A stretch of DNA of 64,000 nucleotides, from assembly GCF_041381155.1 (NCBI RefSeq), contig NC_091137.1:24845351-24909350 (forward strand). The letters run 5' to 3'. Source of the stretch: Argopecten irradians. Lineage: Eukaryota > Mollusca > Bivalvia > Pectinida > Pectinidae. Positions 36,350 to 47,414 of this stretch are shown piece after piece (position 1 is the stretch's first letter; each line of letters begins with the position of its first letter). The notes under the pieces are model-generated. The model saw nothing but the letters and a program-made list of their open reading frames with translations, ran no database searches and was not told the DNA's origin. The position numbers and the translations under genes were made by a program.

Positions 36350-37402
36350 TTACAATGCGGACAATATCTCCGTATCGAAGGCAACATATCCTGTCATTCA
36401 TCCTTCACGTGTGTTCGCGAGCCTATGTTCATTATAGCAGAGCTTCGTATTCTTCATATTTTGGTTCAAGTGGCATTTAAACCTCGTATTTAATTTCGAG
36501 TATTTTTCTCACGAAAGATCATTGTGAATATGTGATACAATAACAAATATCTAATCAGTTCCAGAGATAATATTATTATTCCATTTCTTCACCTTCTATA
36601 GCATTGCTTGCGATTTGGTCATAATGACAGTAGTTTCTAAAGGAACCGACTGTGAAGAGAACTTTTATAGAAGTTAGAAACATTTTCCCATTGATGTTCT
36701 GCAGTAAGTATTTTTCTTCAATTTAAATTTCGAAGCGAAACAAATTGAAACAGTGACGGATATTAAGCGAACTCGCTAGGACTATAACGCAACAGGCGTC
36801 ATATAATGAACGGACGGGGAAGAAATAAAACGATTGCGACCCTATAAAAGAGTTAAGAGACTTTTTGTTATTTTTGTCGCTCCTTCATGGTTATTTAGTC
36901 AAATGCAACAGGACAATGAGAACGTCACAGGACTTTAGAATAGTCTCCTAAAAGTCCTCTTCTTACTTTTGAGTTTCCTAGATAGAATCAGGACATTGGA
37001 TTCTTTGTGAACTGATTTTGTAGCCTCTTGCGTCCGGTGAAGTAGTTTATCTATTGACTGAAAAGTCAAGAGCACTGCAAAAGATTCGCCATTTATATCT
37101 TTCTCATTAGAGACCCATAACTGTTTATATTACATCTGATATGACGAGAATTTCGGTTTCTTGTTTCGCCAGACGTAATGTAATCTGGTGATATATATAT
37201 TGCTATGAGAGCTCAACGATAACGCTCAAGCGTTACTTCCTATTATGGTTTGGGAGGACTCTCGTTGATAAAGTTATATGATGTAACATTATCTTCCTAG
37301 TATGCATCCAAGGTGCGATGTAGCATTGCCCTGCACAGCTTACCTGTACGGAGAGACTGAACTAAGGGTTAACTAAACATGTCATCGTTGTGAATGAAGA
37401 AT
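36350..37402. other. Downstream of the lectin gene, nothing recognised
   Basis: AT-rich sequence that would include the 3' untranslated region of the plus lectin gene. No second gene or repeat is evident. Confidence 0.45.
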
Positions 37403-37451
37403 GAAATCCGTGATAATCTACCGGGTTGTGATCTGGATGGCAGACAAAAGT
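37403..37451 (+). CDS. Candidate orphan signal-peptide exon
   Basis: An ATG followed by 16 codons (MKSVIIYRVVIWMADK) and a consensus GTAAGC donor at phase 1, the same phase and nearly the same length as exon 1 of both lectin genes. No following lectin exon is visible up to 40.5 kb, so this may be the remnant of a third copy or chance. Confidence 0.22.
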
Positions 37452-37519
37452 AAGCATTTGGTGTGTGATACTGTGGTTGTGAAGGACACACTATGTTCAA
37501 AACAGTTGGGTTTTTTCCT

Positions 37520-38338
37520 CAATTCTTATATCTTATATAATAAATGAGATATCTTATATGTTATATAAGAAACCTTGTATACTATAACAGATATCTTATA
37601 TATTATATAAGATATCATATATAGATATATGATATCTCATATATATAAGATATCTTATTATATGACTGAAGGCAATGCCTTAAAGGGCGCAGCCAGATGT
37701 TTTAATATGAATCATGCACGGCAAAAAAAAATTTATTTTCTATTTCATGTAGAAGACATAATTTAGAAATAAAAGGACGCACTTTAAACTATAGAAGTAT
37801 ATGATGTAATAATTGTCTTGCATAAACTCAAAGTAATCAACTCAAAGATTCGGATTTCTCTGTGTACATTCAAGGCCTGGAGTGCCGCGTATGCGAATCC
37901 TATGATTTCGCGCCATTTCTTGACGTAATGTGACGCCATGATTCCTTGTGCTCATCTTCGCCTTGGTGGATTTTTTGACTGCATTCTATAGCTTTAAATT
38001 TTCAGAGTGTCATTATTATTATTTAAAAAATAATAAAAAAATGTTTAATTACTCCTGTTATGCATTTGCATTAGTTAAATATATATTTACTGGGGTAAGC
38101 AGTACCGGAGCAACGCACAACCTCCCCATATGTATGAAAAAATGGCGGCCGCAAACAGAAGCTGTCAGTGTGTAGGATTGAATTTTGAAGATTGTGCTTT
38201 TTCTTATATTTTCATGTATCTGTTACCTTAGAAGTGCTTCGCACTTCGTGCGCCCTTATGATTATAAGATATCTTATATAATTCGATTAAATGCTGGAAA
38301 GACCTTGCTCCTTCAATAAATGTTAAATTGGCTTGCCA
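37520..38338. mobile_element. AAGATATCTT palindrome-satellite TIR element, copy 2
   Basis: The right end (read inverted from 38338, TGGCAAGCCAATTTAAC) matches the left end at 12825 over about 70 bp with few changes, with TA at 38339-38340. A palindromic array of the same type lies at about 37520-37665, and one AAGATATCTT unit adjoins the right end. The expected left end is not visible, so the copy is truncated or rearranged. The middle (37670-38260) contains no supported gene. Confidence 0.65.
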
Positions 38339-38693
38339 TACTATGAAGCCTAATTGTGGTCTTTAATTTCATTTAACATTTTGATAATGTTATTAGTAAT
38401 TGTAAAGTGATCTCTGCATGTATTTTTCCATATAAACATACATTACACATAAAAACCAATTATTTTACAGTACATAATTTCTGTGTTGTAACTTTCGTTT
38501 ATCGGACATCTGAAGCCATAAGAATGATTTCCACAGCTTAATTAATCACACTTTATGGTGTTCAAAAGATTAATGAAGAAAAAAACATGTCAAACGTTTC
38601 GCCTAGTTACGGCATATATAACTTAAAAGCTTTTCTACCTAACAATCAGTCGCGAAATCCCAAAGGTTACTATCACTCTCATAACATCAACCG

Positions 38694-38903
38694 TGGACTA
38701 TGTCATAGTAAAAGTGGAGGCTCTGTGTGCTACAGTAAATAAGACAGATAGGTTGGTCCTTTTATGTACATTTGAAAAACGGTACACTGTACGGCTTTGA
38801 AATGGGGCATCTCTCTATAATCTTCCAAGGAAGTCTTTGTAGGCCTTTGATTGGTCAGGTTTTTTTCTCGTTAAATTTTTGCTATGACATAGTCCAGCGA
38901 TGC
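38694..38903. mobile_element. MITE with TGGACTATGTCATAG ends
   Basis: Inverted ends tggactatgtcatag(t/c)aaaa about 210 bp apart. A diverged relative occurs at about 45768-45925 ('atggactagatcatagtaaa', 'tctggcctgctattgg'). Confidence 0.75.
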
Positions 38904-40227
38904 ATATGACGACAGTGATAGTAACCCCTATAATTTCGAGGATGCCTAACGTAGTAGAGACAAAATCCTTGTACGAAGAGTTAACAGTAAATAAAACGAT
39001 CTAATGTTTAATGTGTACATGTAATTATAAATGGTTACACAGCTCTAAGGAACTGACCAAAGGGCAGCGGCTATTTTCTAAAACATACAGTTTTCTATAG
39101 GATCTAGATGAATACAACACTTGATTGATATTAATTCGTAAATGCAGTGATTTGAATTGAATTTGAGTCAAACTCATACATGTACAGAAAATCAGAACCT
39201 GACTTAGTTGAATATTATATATATATCATGGCATAAAAAAGAATGTTTTCCCTCTTAATCTATAACACAAGAGTAATTTTTTTTCATTTGCTCCGGCTTT
39301 CTATTATCCTGAGCTTCGGCTCATCTGTTTGAAATATATATATTTATATATATCTCAATTGAATTGGTACACCATCACGATAGTGTTTGGAGTGTCTCGG
39401 AATCTAAAAAGGCGAATATAAAAAACCCGGTTAGTGTGTTGAATCTTTGAGGGGCGATGAGTGAAAAGGAAGGGGATAATACTAATGTAACGGTTCTGGA
39501 TCGGATCGATAGCCGACAACCAAGCAGCTCAATTAGTAGAGCATCCGGGAAGAGTTTGGATGGTCCCGGGTTATAGTATTATGTACATGTATTTTAATCT
39601 TTATACTACTTTGATTTTTCAATTACCGTAGGTAACTCATATCTTTGTCAATTCAAGGTTTTACTATGTTATGTGTAACTACTTACTTAATCAATACATG
39701 ATTTTGCTGCCAATATTGTCATTTTAGCTGCTATTTTCTTCAAAGGTCACACCGATAATCTCTTTGCCAAAACTTTGTTGATCGTAATTAATGGACTATC
39801 TCATAGGATTATATTCACAATTATCTGTAGTTTACATTGAATCTTCAAATTTACAGTTTGTGTTGTTGTTCCGCCCGGTAAATTATCCAGAAAAGCAAAA
39901 TGGTGAATTTTTTTTCAATAAAAAGGTGATTTGGGTGATCTTTGACCTTTGACCTTTACTACCATAAAGGTCAAAGGTGAAAACTATATTTAGGAAAATG
40001 AAATTCAGGTGATATACTAATCAATAATGTATAACACTTTATGGTTCTATGCAGCCAACGTTTGGAATATAAGATATACAAAAAAGTGCTAATCTCACTT
40101 ATTTAGTACATCAAAACCACCCGAACAGGAAGGTGTTAAACAGTGTATCATCAGAAACATTGAGCTCGATTTAATAAAATGTTTTTGAAATGAAAAAATA
40201 AAAATTGAACTTGAAAGTTTCCCATCT

Positions 40228-40442
40228 GGGCCGGTTGTTCAAAGTGTGATTGGCTTAATCATATTTTTTATTTCGCATTTTCTGCAAAATGTGTGATCAT
40301 TTCCTCATTAAAATGAGCAAGTAAGTATAAAGAATGAAGTGCTTAAGAATCACACAAAATTCCGTATCACCAGAAATTATTTTATTTTGATTTGAAAACT
40401 GTCGTTTAACTGTCATAAGCACTTTTTGAACAACCGTGCCCA
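40228..40442. mobile_element. Short MITE ending GGTTGTTCAAA
   Basis: Inverted ends ggttgttcaaa(a)gtg, preceded on both sides by a gggc-type string (40228 and 40442). AT-rich interior about 210 bp long, no coding capacity. It lies just upstream of the C1q gene. Confidence 0.7.
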
Positions 40443-40516
40443 TGACATTACCTACAGAATGACTGATAAGGCCTTATCTATTAACTTACGTAATCCATTG
40501 ATCCTATTGTGTAACG

Positions 40517-40719
40517 ATGTTAGTTTTGGTGGCGTTATGTTTATCCGCCGTGACTGGACAGGTAACCTCTGAGACAGACTTCCAGAGCCTCCAACACCAG
40601 GTCGTATCGTTACAAGACATTGTACAGCACCTTGTCACAGAGCTTGTTGGTCTGAGACAGGAGCACAGAGAACTGGAAGATAAATCCCAAACTCTGTGGG
40701 AGGAAGTGACCTCCATCAG
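40517..40719 (+). CDS. C1q gene exon 1 (signal peptide, coiled coil)
   Basis: ATG to a CAG|GTAACC donor, phase 2. Confidence 0.85.
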
Positions 40720-43700
40720 GTAACCAGGGCAATTCACAGGACCCAATTCATGAGTTTTTTTTTTTTCTTCTTTTTTTTAATTTAGGGTCAATTTTATCCA
40801 GTCAAGATAATATCTCGCGTCCGGTAGATCAGATATTCAGCTTTCAGGTTGTCACAGCCAGACGACATTTTGTCACTGATATATTATGCAGTATACCTGA
40901 TAGAGATAATTTTCCTTATCTTTTATCAAGAAAACATTCTACTCGGAAAACATTGCAAGACGACTTTCGGAACCAAGAGATTGTGGCAGGTGAGCCAGAG
41001 AGACGTTCCTACACAAACGCAAGTGTGTGCGCATGTACAACCAACTTCGAAAACTTCACAAATAAAAGTCAATGTTTATGTTATAACAATAACATATTTT
41101 GGTATAAGTTATAGTGTCTGAAAGAAGAAACAAATAGCATTCGTAATTCAGATATTATAAATCGCAACGATTTTGGTAAAGTAGCTTGAATTTCATTTCT
41201 GATTTCAACAAAAACTCCAATTGCCTAAAAAATAATTCAAGTCTTCTGTCGATATAGATCGACTGTATACCTGATATTTATTATAAGCCCACCATCATCA
41301 GCAAATGGGGCTGATTCAAATCGCCTTTCGTCCGTGGTCCGACCGTTAGCAATTTTTGTTACCGCTATTGCTCAGAAGGTACTGATTCGGGATGTTTCTC
41401 AAAGTTTGTTATTGCTATTTCTCAGAAAGTACTTAAGCGATCTATATCAAATTCCATATGATGGTTCCCCTAGGGCCTTAGTTGGGCATATTGTATTTTG
41501 TGACCATTGACGACCAAGATGGCCGACATCTTGGGTTATGATATTTGAAGTTTCTAACTGCTATATATCACACAGAGTACTGAAGGGATCTTTCACAAAT
41601 TTTATATGTCGTATGTAGTAAAAGTTTGAAAAGCAGAGAAAAGTCCCTTCTTTGGTGGGCGCCAAGGTCCCTCTTCTGGTATCTCTTGCTTATATTTGTT
41701 TTCAAATATTGGCACGCTACAATGCTTCACTAGTAATGCGTATTTGATTATGCAATTATGTCCATTTACAAAACATCACTGCTTCATGTATGTAGTCATC
41801 GAGGGACAGAAATGGAGTAAATGCGACACTGGTGCACGCGGGCTAATATTTAAAGAAGAGACTGGTGTACGTGGGCCTATCAGGCCTAAAAGGGACAGTG
41901 ATGCACAAGGGCCAAAAGGGGATACTGGTGCACGTGGGTCAAAAGGGGATACTGGTGCACGTGGGCCAAAAGGGGACAGTGGGATTCCCGGATTTAACGG
42001 GGACGACGGATTCGACGGTAAACGTTTTGACCTTGACTCTAATATTTACCTTCCTTTGTTTGAAACGGGTTCAAACTACTTAATGTTTCGAAATGAAACA
42101 AAACGGGGAAGTAGAAATCAACATTGAAAAAAAAAACATCTTTACATGCATATATACAACATCGATGACTCTCTCGAGTGTGTTCTAAATAAACCGCGAA
42201 ACGGTTCATGAAAAGAGTACACTCAGGTTTTTGTGTTAATAATATCTAATTATTAATATCTTTCATATTCAAAATCAATTTTATGACCTCTTTTGTCTAT
42301 ATATGAAATCATAACGCCGTTATCTTAGCCAATAAGAAGTGACGTTACAAACGAGGACGCCATTTTTTTCTTTACGTGCAAAGTAAATTCTAAAGCCAAT
42401 GAATTATTCAACATTCCAGTTTTTCATTTCGTTTGTGTATTTTCATTATTGATATGCATATGGCATTGTAATGAATATTCTATAAGAAGCGAAGATTCCA
42501 TATTTGTTTTAAAAAAAATTGTTAATACAAGTGGTATGTTTATTTCAAATCAAAAAGGCTCTAAAGGTCAGAAAGGTGATATGGGTATACAAGGGCCAAA
42601 AGGGGACACTGGACTGCCGGGACTGAAAGGGGGCGTCGGACTTCCGGGACTAAAAGGGGACGCTGGACTTCCGGGACTAAAAGGGGACGCTGGACTTCCG
42701 GGACTAAAAGGTGACGCTGGACATGATGGTAATGACCTAAGTTGAATCACTTGGTGATGATTTTATCTAGGCAAATAGAAATGTGTTTCCAGCGTTATTG
42801 AATGAAAGTGTTTTGTATTTTCTCTCTTTCTCAATTAACGACACGAACATGTTTTGAATATTCCTGTTAAATTATGTTTAATCAATTTGTAGGTGCGACT
42901 GGCGCTAAAGGAGAGCCTGGACCAAACGCACCAGGTTAGATATTACAGGTTACATACTAGCCCGAGATACTCTGGCCCTAACACCAGACTTAGACATTAT
43001 GACAGATAGATTTCTGGTTTAGGCAGACAACTATCTGTCATAATGTCTAAGTCTGGTGGTAGGGCCATAGTATCTCGGGCTAGTTACATACAAGTACATG
43101 TTAAATCTGAGACAGCGATTTACATTTTATAGATTAATTAATGGAATTATTCTGTTCAGACGCAATGATAATATATTTTATCATCATTACATCAAGTCAT
43201 GGACCGTGAAACTAGATAGTTTATGTACTGTTACATTTTTTAATTTTTTTTTTAAATTTTCCCTAACGCTTAGCAATGTCAGGACTGCCAATTGACGTAT
43301 ACATTTCGGTGTCCAATTTCTAGCCATCATGCGAAGTTTATATTATAACATGTTACTGTATAGTAAACCGCAGGAACATTGCAAGTTATTTCCAACCAAC
43401 AATATAATATAATAATATACTCTTGGTTAGAAATTTGTGCCAAGTCCTTGCGAAATAAACTACAACTTCTGCATACTTAAACGTGACTAATTTTTATATT
43501 TACCTGTAGCTTCGAATGCCGGATTTTCGGCTCGACTGTCTCACCAGCTGAAAATCTTAGGTTGGATACCTCATAAGCTGACATTTGATCAAGTCGATAT
43601 CATTCATGGAAACGATTACAGATCCGGGGTGTTTATCTGTGACGTATCCGGAACCTACGTAGTCACGTGGGCATTGGAAGTTGGAGCGAGAGCAACTGTG

Positions 43701-43889
43701 AATTCCAGCTTGATGAAAAACGGATCCGAAATCGGCCGTTTGACAGTGACTGGTTTGATAGGCACAGGTTCACAAGTTGTTTTGGTCACTCTTGAAGTGG
43801 ATGACCGTCTACATATCAGCGCTACACCGAATTTACCGGGTGCCACCATCAACAATAGTTCATTTACGGCGTTTCTACTCTATAAATAA
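40517..43889 (+). CDS. Secreted collagen-like C1q-domain protein
   Basis: Six exons: 40517-40719, 40931-40989, 41796-42017, 42558-42728, 42893-42934 and 43510-43889, total 1077 nt, 358 residues, phases 2, 1, 1, 1, 1. Residues 1-14 form a signal peptide (MLVLVALCLSAVTG). Residues about 20-67 are heptad-like and probably form a coiled coil. Residues 91-232 are Gly-X-Y collagen repeats, irregular in the first 30 and regular later (GLPGLKGDAG type). Residues 234-358 form a C1q domain (GFSARLS, SGVFICDVSGTYVVTW, SSFTAFLLYK). Such proteins usually trimerise and act as secreted pattern-recognition factors; the ligand is unknown. Exon 2 is the least certain, since it is inferred from phase and splice sites only, and the acceptor of exon 4 has a poor pyrimidine tract. 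Bivalves carry many such genes. Confidence 0.87.
40931..40989 (+). CDS. C1q gene exon 2, tentative
   Basis: A 59-nt candidate between a TTATCAAG acceptor and GTGAGC donor. It is the one small exon I found that links phase 2 of exon 1 to phase 1 of exon 3. It encodes KHSTRKTLQDDFRNQEIVA. Confidence 0.45.
41796..42017 (+). CDS. C1q gene exon 3 (collagen, partly degenerate)
   Basis: Starts after TATGTAG, ends at GAC G|GTAAAC. Gly-X-Y repeats with several interruptions before about residue 125, then regular. Confidence 0.78.
42558..42728 (+). CDS. C1q gene exon 4 (collagen)
   Basis: 57 codon-equivalents of perfect Gly-X-Y. Four near-identical 24-base GLPGLKGD(A/V) units suggest recent internal duplication. 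Confidence 0.85.
42893..42934 (+). CDS. C1q gene exon 5 (end of collagen)
   Basis: A 42-nt exon, acceptor TTTGTAG, donor GTTAGA. Encodes ATGAKGEPGPNAP. Confidence 0.75.
42957..43083. mobile_element. Near-perfect inverted-repeat MITE in C1q intron 5
   Basis: Arms start ctagcccgagatac and pair over about 55 bp, leaving a loop of about 20 bp. The whole element is about 127 bp and would form a strong RNA hairpin in the intron. Confidence 0.85.
43510..43889 (+). CDS. C1q gene exon 6 (C1q domain)
   Basis: Acceptor ACCTGTAG, in phase with exon 5. Encodes the complete C1q domain and a TAA stop. Confidence 0.92.
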
Positions 43890-43985
43890 AGCTAAGTCAC
43901 CAAACCCCATATCGTTTGCAATTTAGTTATGAAATTTATGTTTGTACAAATCAGAAGTTTTACTTAAAACTTGTTTAAAACTTAA

Positions 43986-44346
43986 AGATGCTCCATCGCC
44001 GACGGACCATAAACGATACTCATCATTTGAACTATAATTGATGTTTAATCGTGTATATGTATGTCTAATTAACACAAAAAAATAATACGAAATGATTTAT
44101 TTTGCTTTTGGTGCATGCGCAATCAGTACTTCATTCCATATAGGATATATAGTGACACAGAATTTTTTCGGGATCTGCAAAAAATGATTTTTGATATTTC
44201 TGTCTTGAAATGAAATGAGAAACTTAAACTTTTCTATGGTGGTAATGGTGAAAAGTAAGTAACTTTTGTAACAGAAGAAAAATACTTAATCGCCTGCTCC
44301 TGTATTTTATAGAGAAAAAATACTGTTTGTCAGCGGTGGAGCATCT
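43986..44346. mobile_element. MITE with TTAA target site, copy 2
   Basis: Same family as 17376-17706 in opposite orientation. Flanked by TTAA at 43982-43985 and 44347-44350. It begins about 95 bp past the C1q stop codon, so it may lie in the 3' untranslated region. Confidence 0.85.
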
Positions 44347-44655
44347 TTAAGTTTTTTGAGGCTTTCAAAGTCATTCACTGTAACTAATTTGGAAGCACTG
44401 TAATTTCTGTATGACACATGACCCTTTTCATGAGCTTAGAAATAATCCTTTAAAATGTAATTTATAATGACACCCGTAACTTTGAACAAATCTGGTTTGG
44501 GTAGCCTTTCCTTCACGCCCAGTAATTCGTCTGGCCATCCTATACAATCCAGGGCCTACTATTTCGTAATATCCAGCCCTTGAAAACTGAAGGCCCTATG
44601 TACGACAGCAGATTATATAGGTAGTTTGGTCCTTCGATGTACATAAAGAAATAGA

Positions 44656-44803
44656 GAATACACGGTTAGTATCTTACAATACAAGGTTTATTTTGGTGCG
44701 AGACTTAGGAAAGCCGAGATGACGAGGCTTTGCCGAGTCATCTCGGCTTTCCGTGTCGAGCACCAAAATAAACCTTGTATTGTAAGATACTAACCGTGTA
44801 TTC
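44656..44803. repeat. Perfect 44-bp inverted repeat with inner hairpin
   Basis: Arms at 44656-44699 and 44760-44803 are exact reverse complements. The 60-bp spacer itself holds an inner inverted pair AAAGCCGAGATGAC / GTCATCTCGGCTTT. It joins the inverted copy of the CRE-rich repeat that follows. Confidence 0.92.
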
Positions 44804-45200
44804 TGTTTATCCTGCAACCATTATGGCATTCAAAACGAAAGCAAATTGACAGTTCCTTACTTTGTTTCGCTCGAAGCGAGACGATTCTTTGATGCGGAGG
44901 TAAAGATTCATTCACTTAACCGAATGAGAGTGCACTCCTTTTTACTGCCGTGGGAAATAAATAAGCGCATTCACAAACAGTCACCGTAATTCTATTCAGT
45001 GTGATATATCACTGAAAGAAAATGAAAATACTCAAATAACAATAAATACCTATTAAAGAATTACTTAACAATACATACCTTTGTCATGAGCCAAGAAAAA
45101 GACGGCACCGCCATACGAGATTTTCGATATCGTAAAAATGACGTCATTTCGGTGAATGTGACGTCACGTTTTAGCGGGACTGAATGACGTTTCATTCACC
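44765..45200. repeat. CRE-rich interspersed repeat, copy 2 (inverted)
   Basis: Shares with 5090-5420, in reverse order, 'cttgtattgtaagat', 'attcaaaacgaaagcaaatt', 'ctttttactgccgtgggaa' and 'gtgacgtcac'. Confidence 0.7.
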
Positions 45201-47412
45201 GGAAGGTTCAAGTTCTGGGTCAAGTTAAAAAGTGCCGTCAGATATGGAACAAATTCACGTGATCGTATTGACGGATAAAGCATATCGTATTGACGGATAA
45301 AGCACAAGTTTATCCGGCAGTAGTTATCGGTCAGTATGTGGGACAGTTGCAGGATAAACTAGAATAACAGTACACTCGATATATATGGCTCTACATATAT
45401 GGCTTTTATCATCATTACACCAAGTCATGGACCGTGAAACAGATAGTATATATGGCTATACATAATCTTCAAATGAACATTGTAGGCGTGTGATTGGTCT
45501 TTTTTTCTCCTGAAATGCATTCAGTTTTGCTACATGTTCCAGCGGTAAATACAATGACAGCTATAACCAGTAACCCCTGGATTATCAAAGATTATGGTGG
45601 CCCTGAATAATTCTGATTCACATATTATATATGTTTCCTAATGAGGGAGGTGGGGTATTCTTTAGCTTATTTTGACCCCTTTGACCTTAAAGGTCAAGGT
45701 TATTCATGTGAACAAACATGGTGGCCTTTCAAGCATGTCACAGGTCATCCTTTCACTACACCCATGGACTAGATCATAGTAAAACTGGAGGCAACAGTCC
45801 ACGGTACACTGTGGTTGACTGTGGCTTTGAAGTTGGGCGTCACTCTCTCCGTAGTCTTCAAAGGAAATATTTTCTGGCCTGCTATTGGTTAATTTTTTTC
45901 TTCTCTTGAGCTGCTATAAGATTTAAGTAATACGAGATTACTTCTTTGCCATTCAACTTTAGTCCTACAGGCCTATTATTCAGTCACAGATGGATAGTAC
46001 TTTCTACCTTTCAACGTCTAATTTTGAGTAGTAACAGCGACGAGTTTAATTGTCAAAATTGACCTTACTACTCAATATTTACACCGGTTTTCTCTCGATT
46101 TTAACCATTGTATTAAGTTTCAACATCCTCTTCACGTGCTATATTCTTAGCAAGAGCCGATTGAAGTTTTTAAAACGCAACTGCCCGAGATGTAAATGTA
46201 CAAATCTTGGCATGTCATTATCAGGTTTGTTGCGATAAAATTTATTGATTTGTAATAATTTTTATTATTACTAATAAAGGGGACAATTCAATGAGGATAT
46301 TCCTCTTAAAAGTATTGTTCTATATTCCTTATGAAACATATAACAAGAAATATTGACAAATGCGCAGTTTTACTAGTAAAAGACTATCGATTGATACTGT
46401 TGAAATTCAATATAATTTAGCAGGTATAATATCTATGCTGAATTGTCCTTATCAAAAGTTTGCATAGCAAAGCTATCAAATATTAGTATTTCAAACCATC
46501 AATTTCCTCACTAAAGATGTTCAACCGACATTTTTAACAAAATGTGAACGTTTCCCTCCTATCTGATTACTGACAGTAACTCAACATGTTATTTTTTCAT
46601 AAACATTTGATTGTGAACGAGCTTTCTCATCTTTTTTTAGCCAAAACTATACAAATCAAAATTTACTGTTTTTTCCCCTTCATTTTTCAGTTTTTATCCT
46701 AAGTTTTGAAGATCCGATCATTATTTATTTGAAGGATCTTCAAAACAACTTTTAGTTTGGCACTAAATAACCTTAGTTGCCAATGGGCCGTAAAACTCCA
46801 ACAAAATGTTCATTCATTAAACAAGAGGCCTTAACAGTCACCCGAGTGCTGATACAGAAAGAGCATTGCAAAGTTGGTTCTAATCTGTAAAAAGTGTTTA
46901 CAAAATAGAATAAACTTTAAAGTTGAACCTTCGTATTAGAATTTTTATTTTTTGTTTTTCATTTTGATAGTTACTGTATTATGTTACCATTACCTTATGC
47001 TTAAAGCGAATAGTCGGGCAAGTGACTGTAAAATCGGTAAAAATGGTATTAATATATCCGGTATAATTTCTTATGAATTAGAAAAATAAAACTTTCCGTC
47101 AAAATCGCTGTACATGCGAAGAAAATAATAATATCTATGGGAATCCTAAAAGTCCTCCCGACCGGCTATGAGTGCAGTTCAACCTTAACGCATGCGCAAC
47201 ATCCACCACTCTCCGTAGTAAACAAAACATGGCTACCGTAGTTTTGAACCAAAAGGTTTCCGCCAAAACAACCAACTGACTCACCTAAAATGCGAAAGGA
47301 AAGGCAATGGAGCAGCGACAATCCCAACAACTGACTCGGTAAACATTACGACGCATGGAGAGTGTTAATACAACTTGTTATAGTGAAGAGAACAGTTCAA
47401 ACGAGCGACAAC
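45201..47412. other. Repeat remnants, no gene recognised
   Basis: Includes a short duplicate of 43188-43225 near 45410, one unit of the 'gaccttaaaggtcaagg' repeat family (45640-45750), a diverged MITE relative (45768-45925) and a repeat start 'aaacaagaggcc' at 46813. An open frame at 46050 has a hydrophobic stretch but starts with TTG and is not supported. Confidence 0.5.
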
Positions 47413-47414
47413 TA

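Noticed and set aside
42568-42750. Ser/Pro-rich frame on the minus strand
   Set aside because: Antisense shadow of the collagen exon.
46050-46238. Possible small membrane protein
   Set aside because: A hydrophobic stretch exists but there is no ATG, the upstream frame closes nearby and no splice model is convincing.
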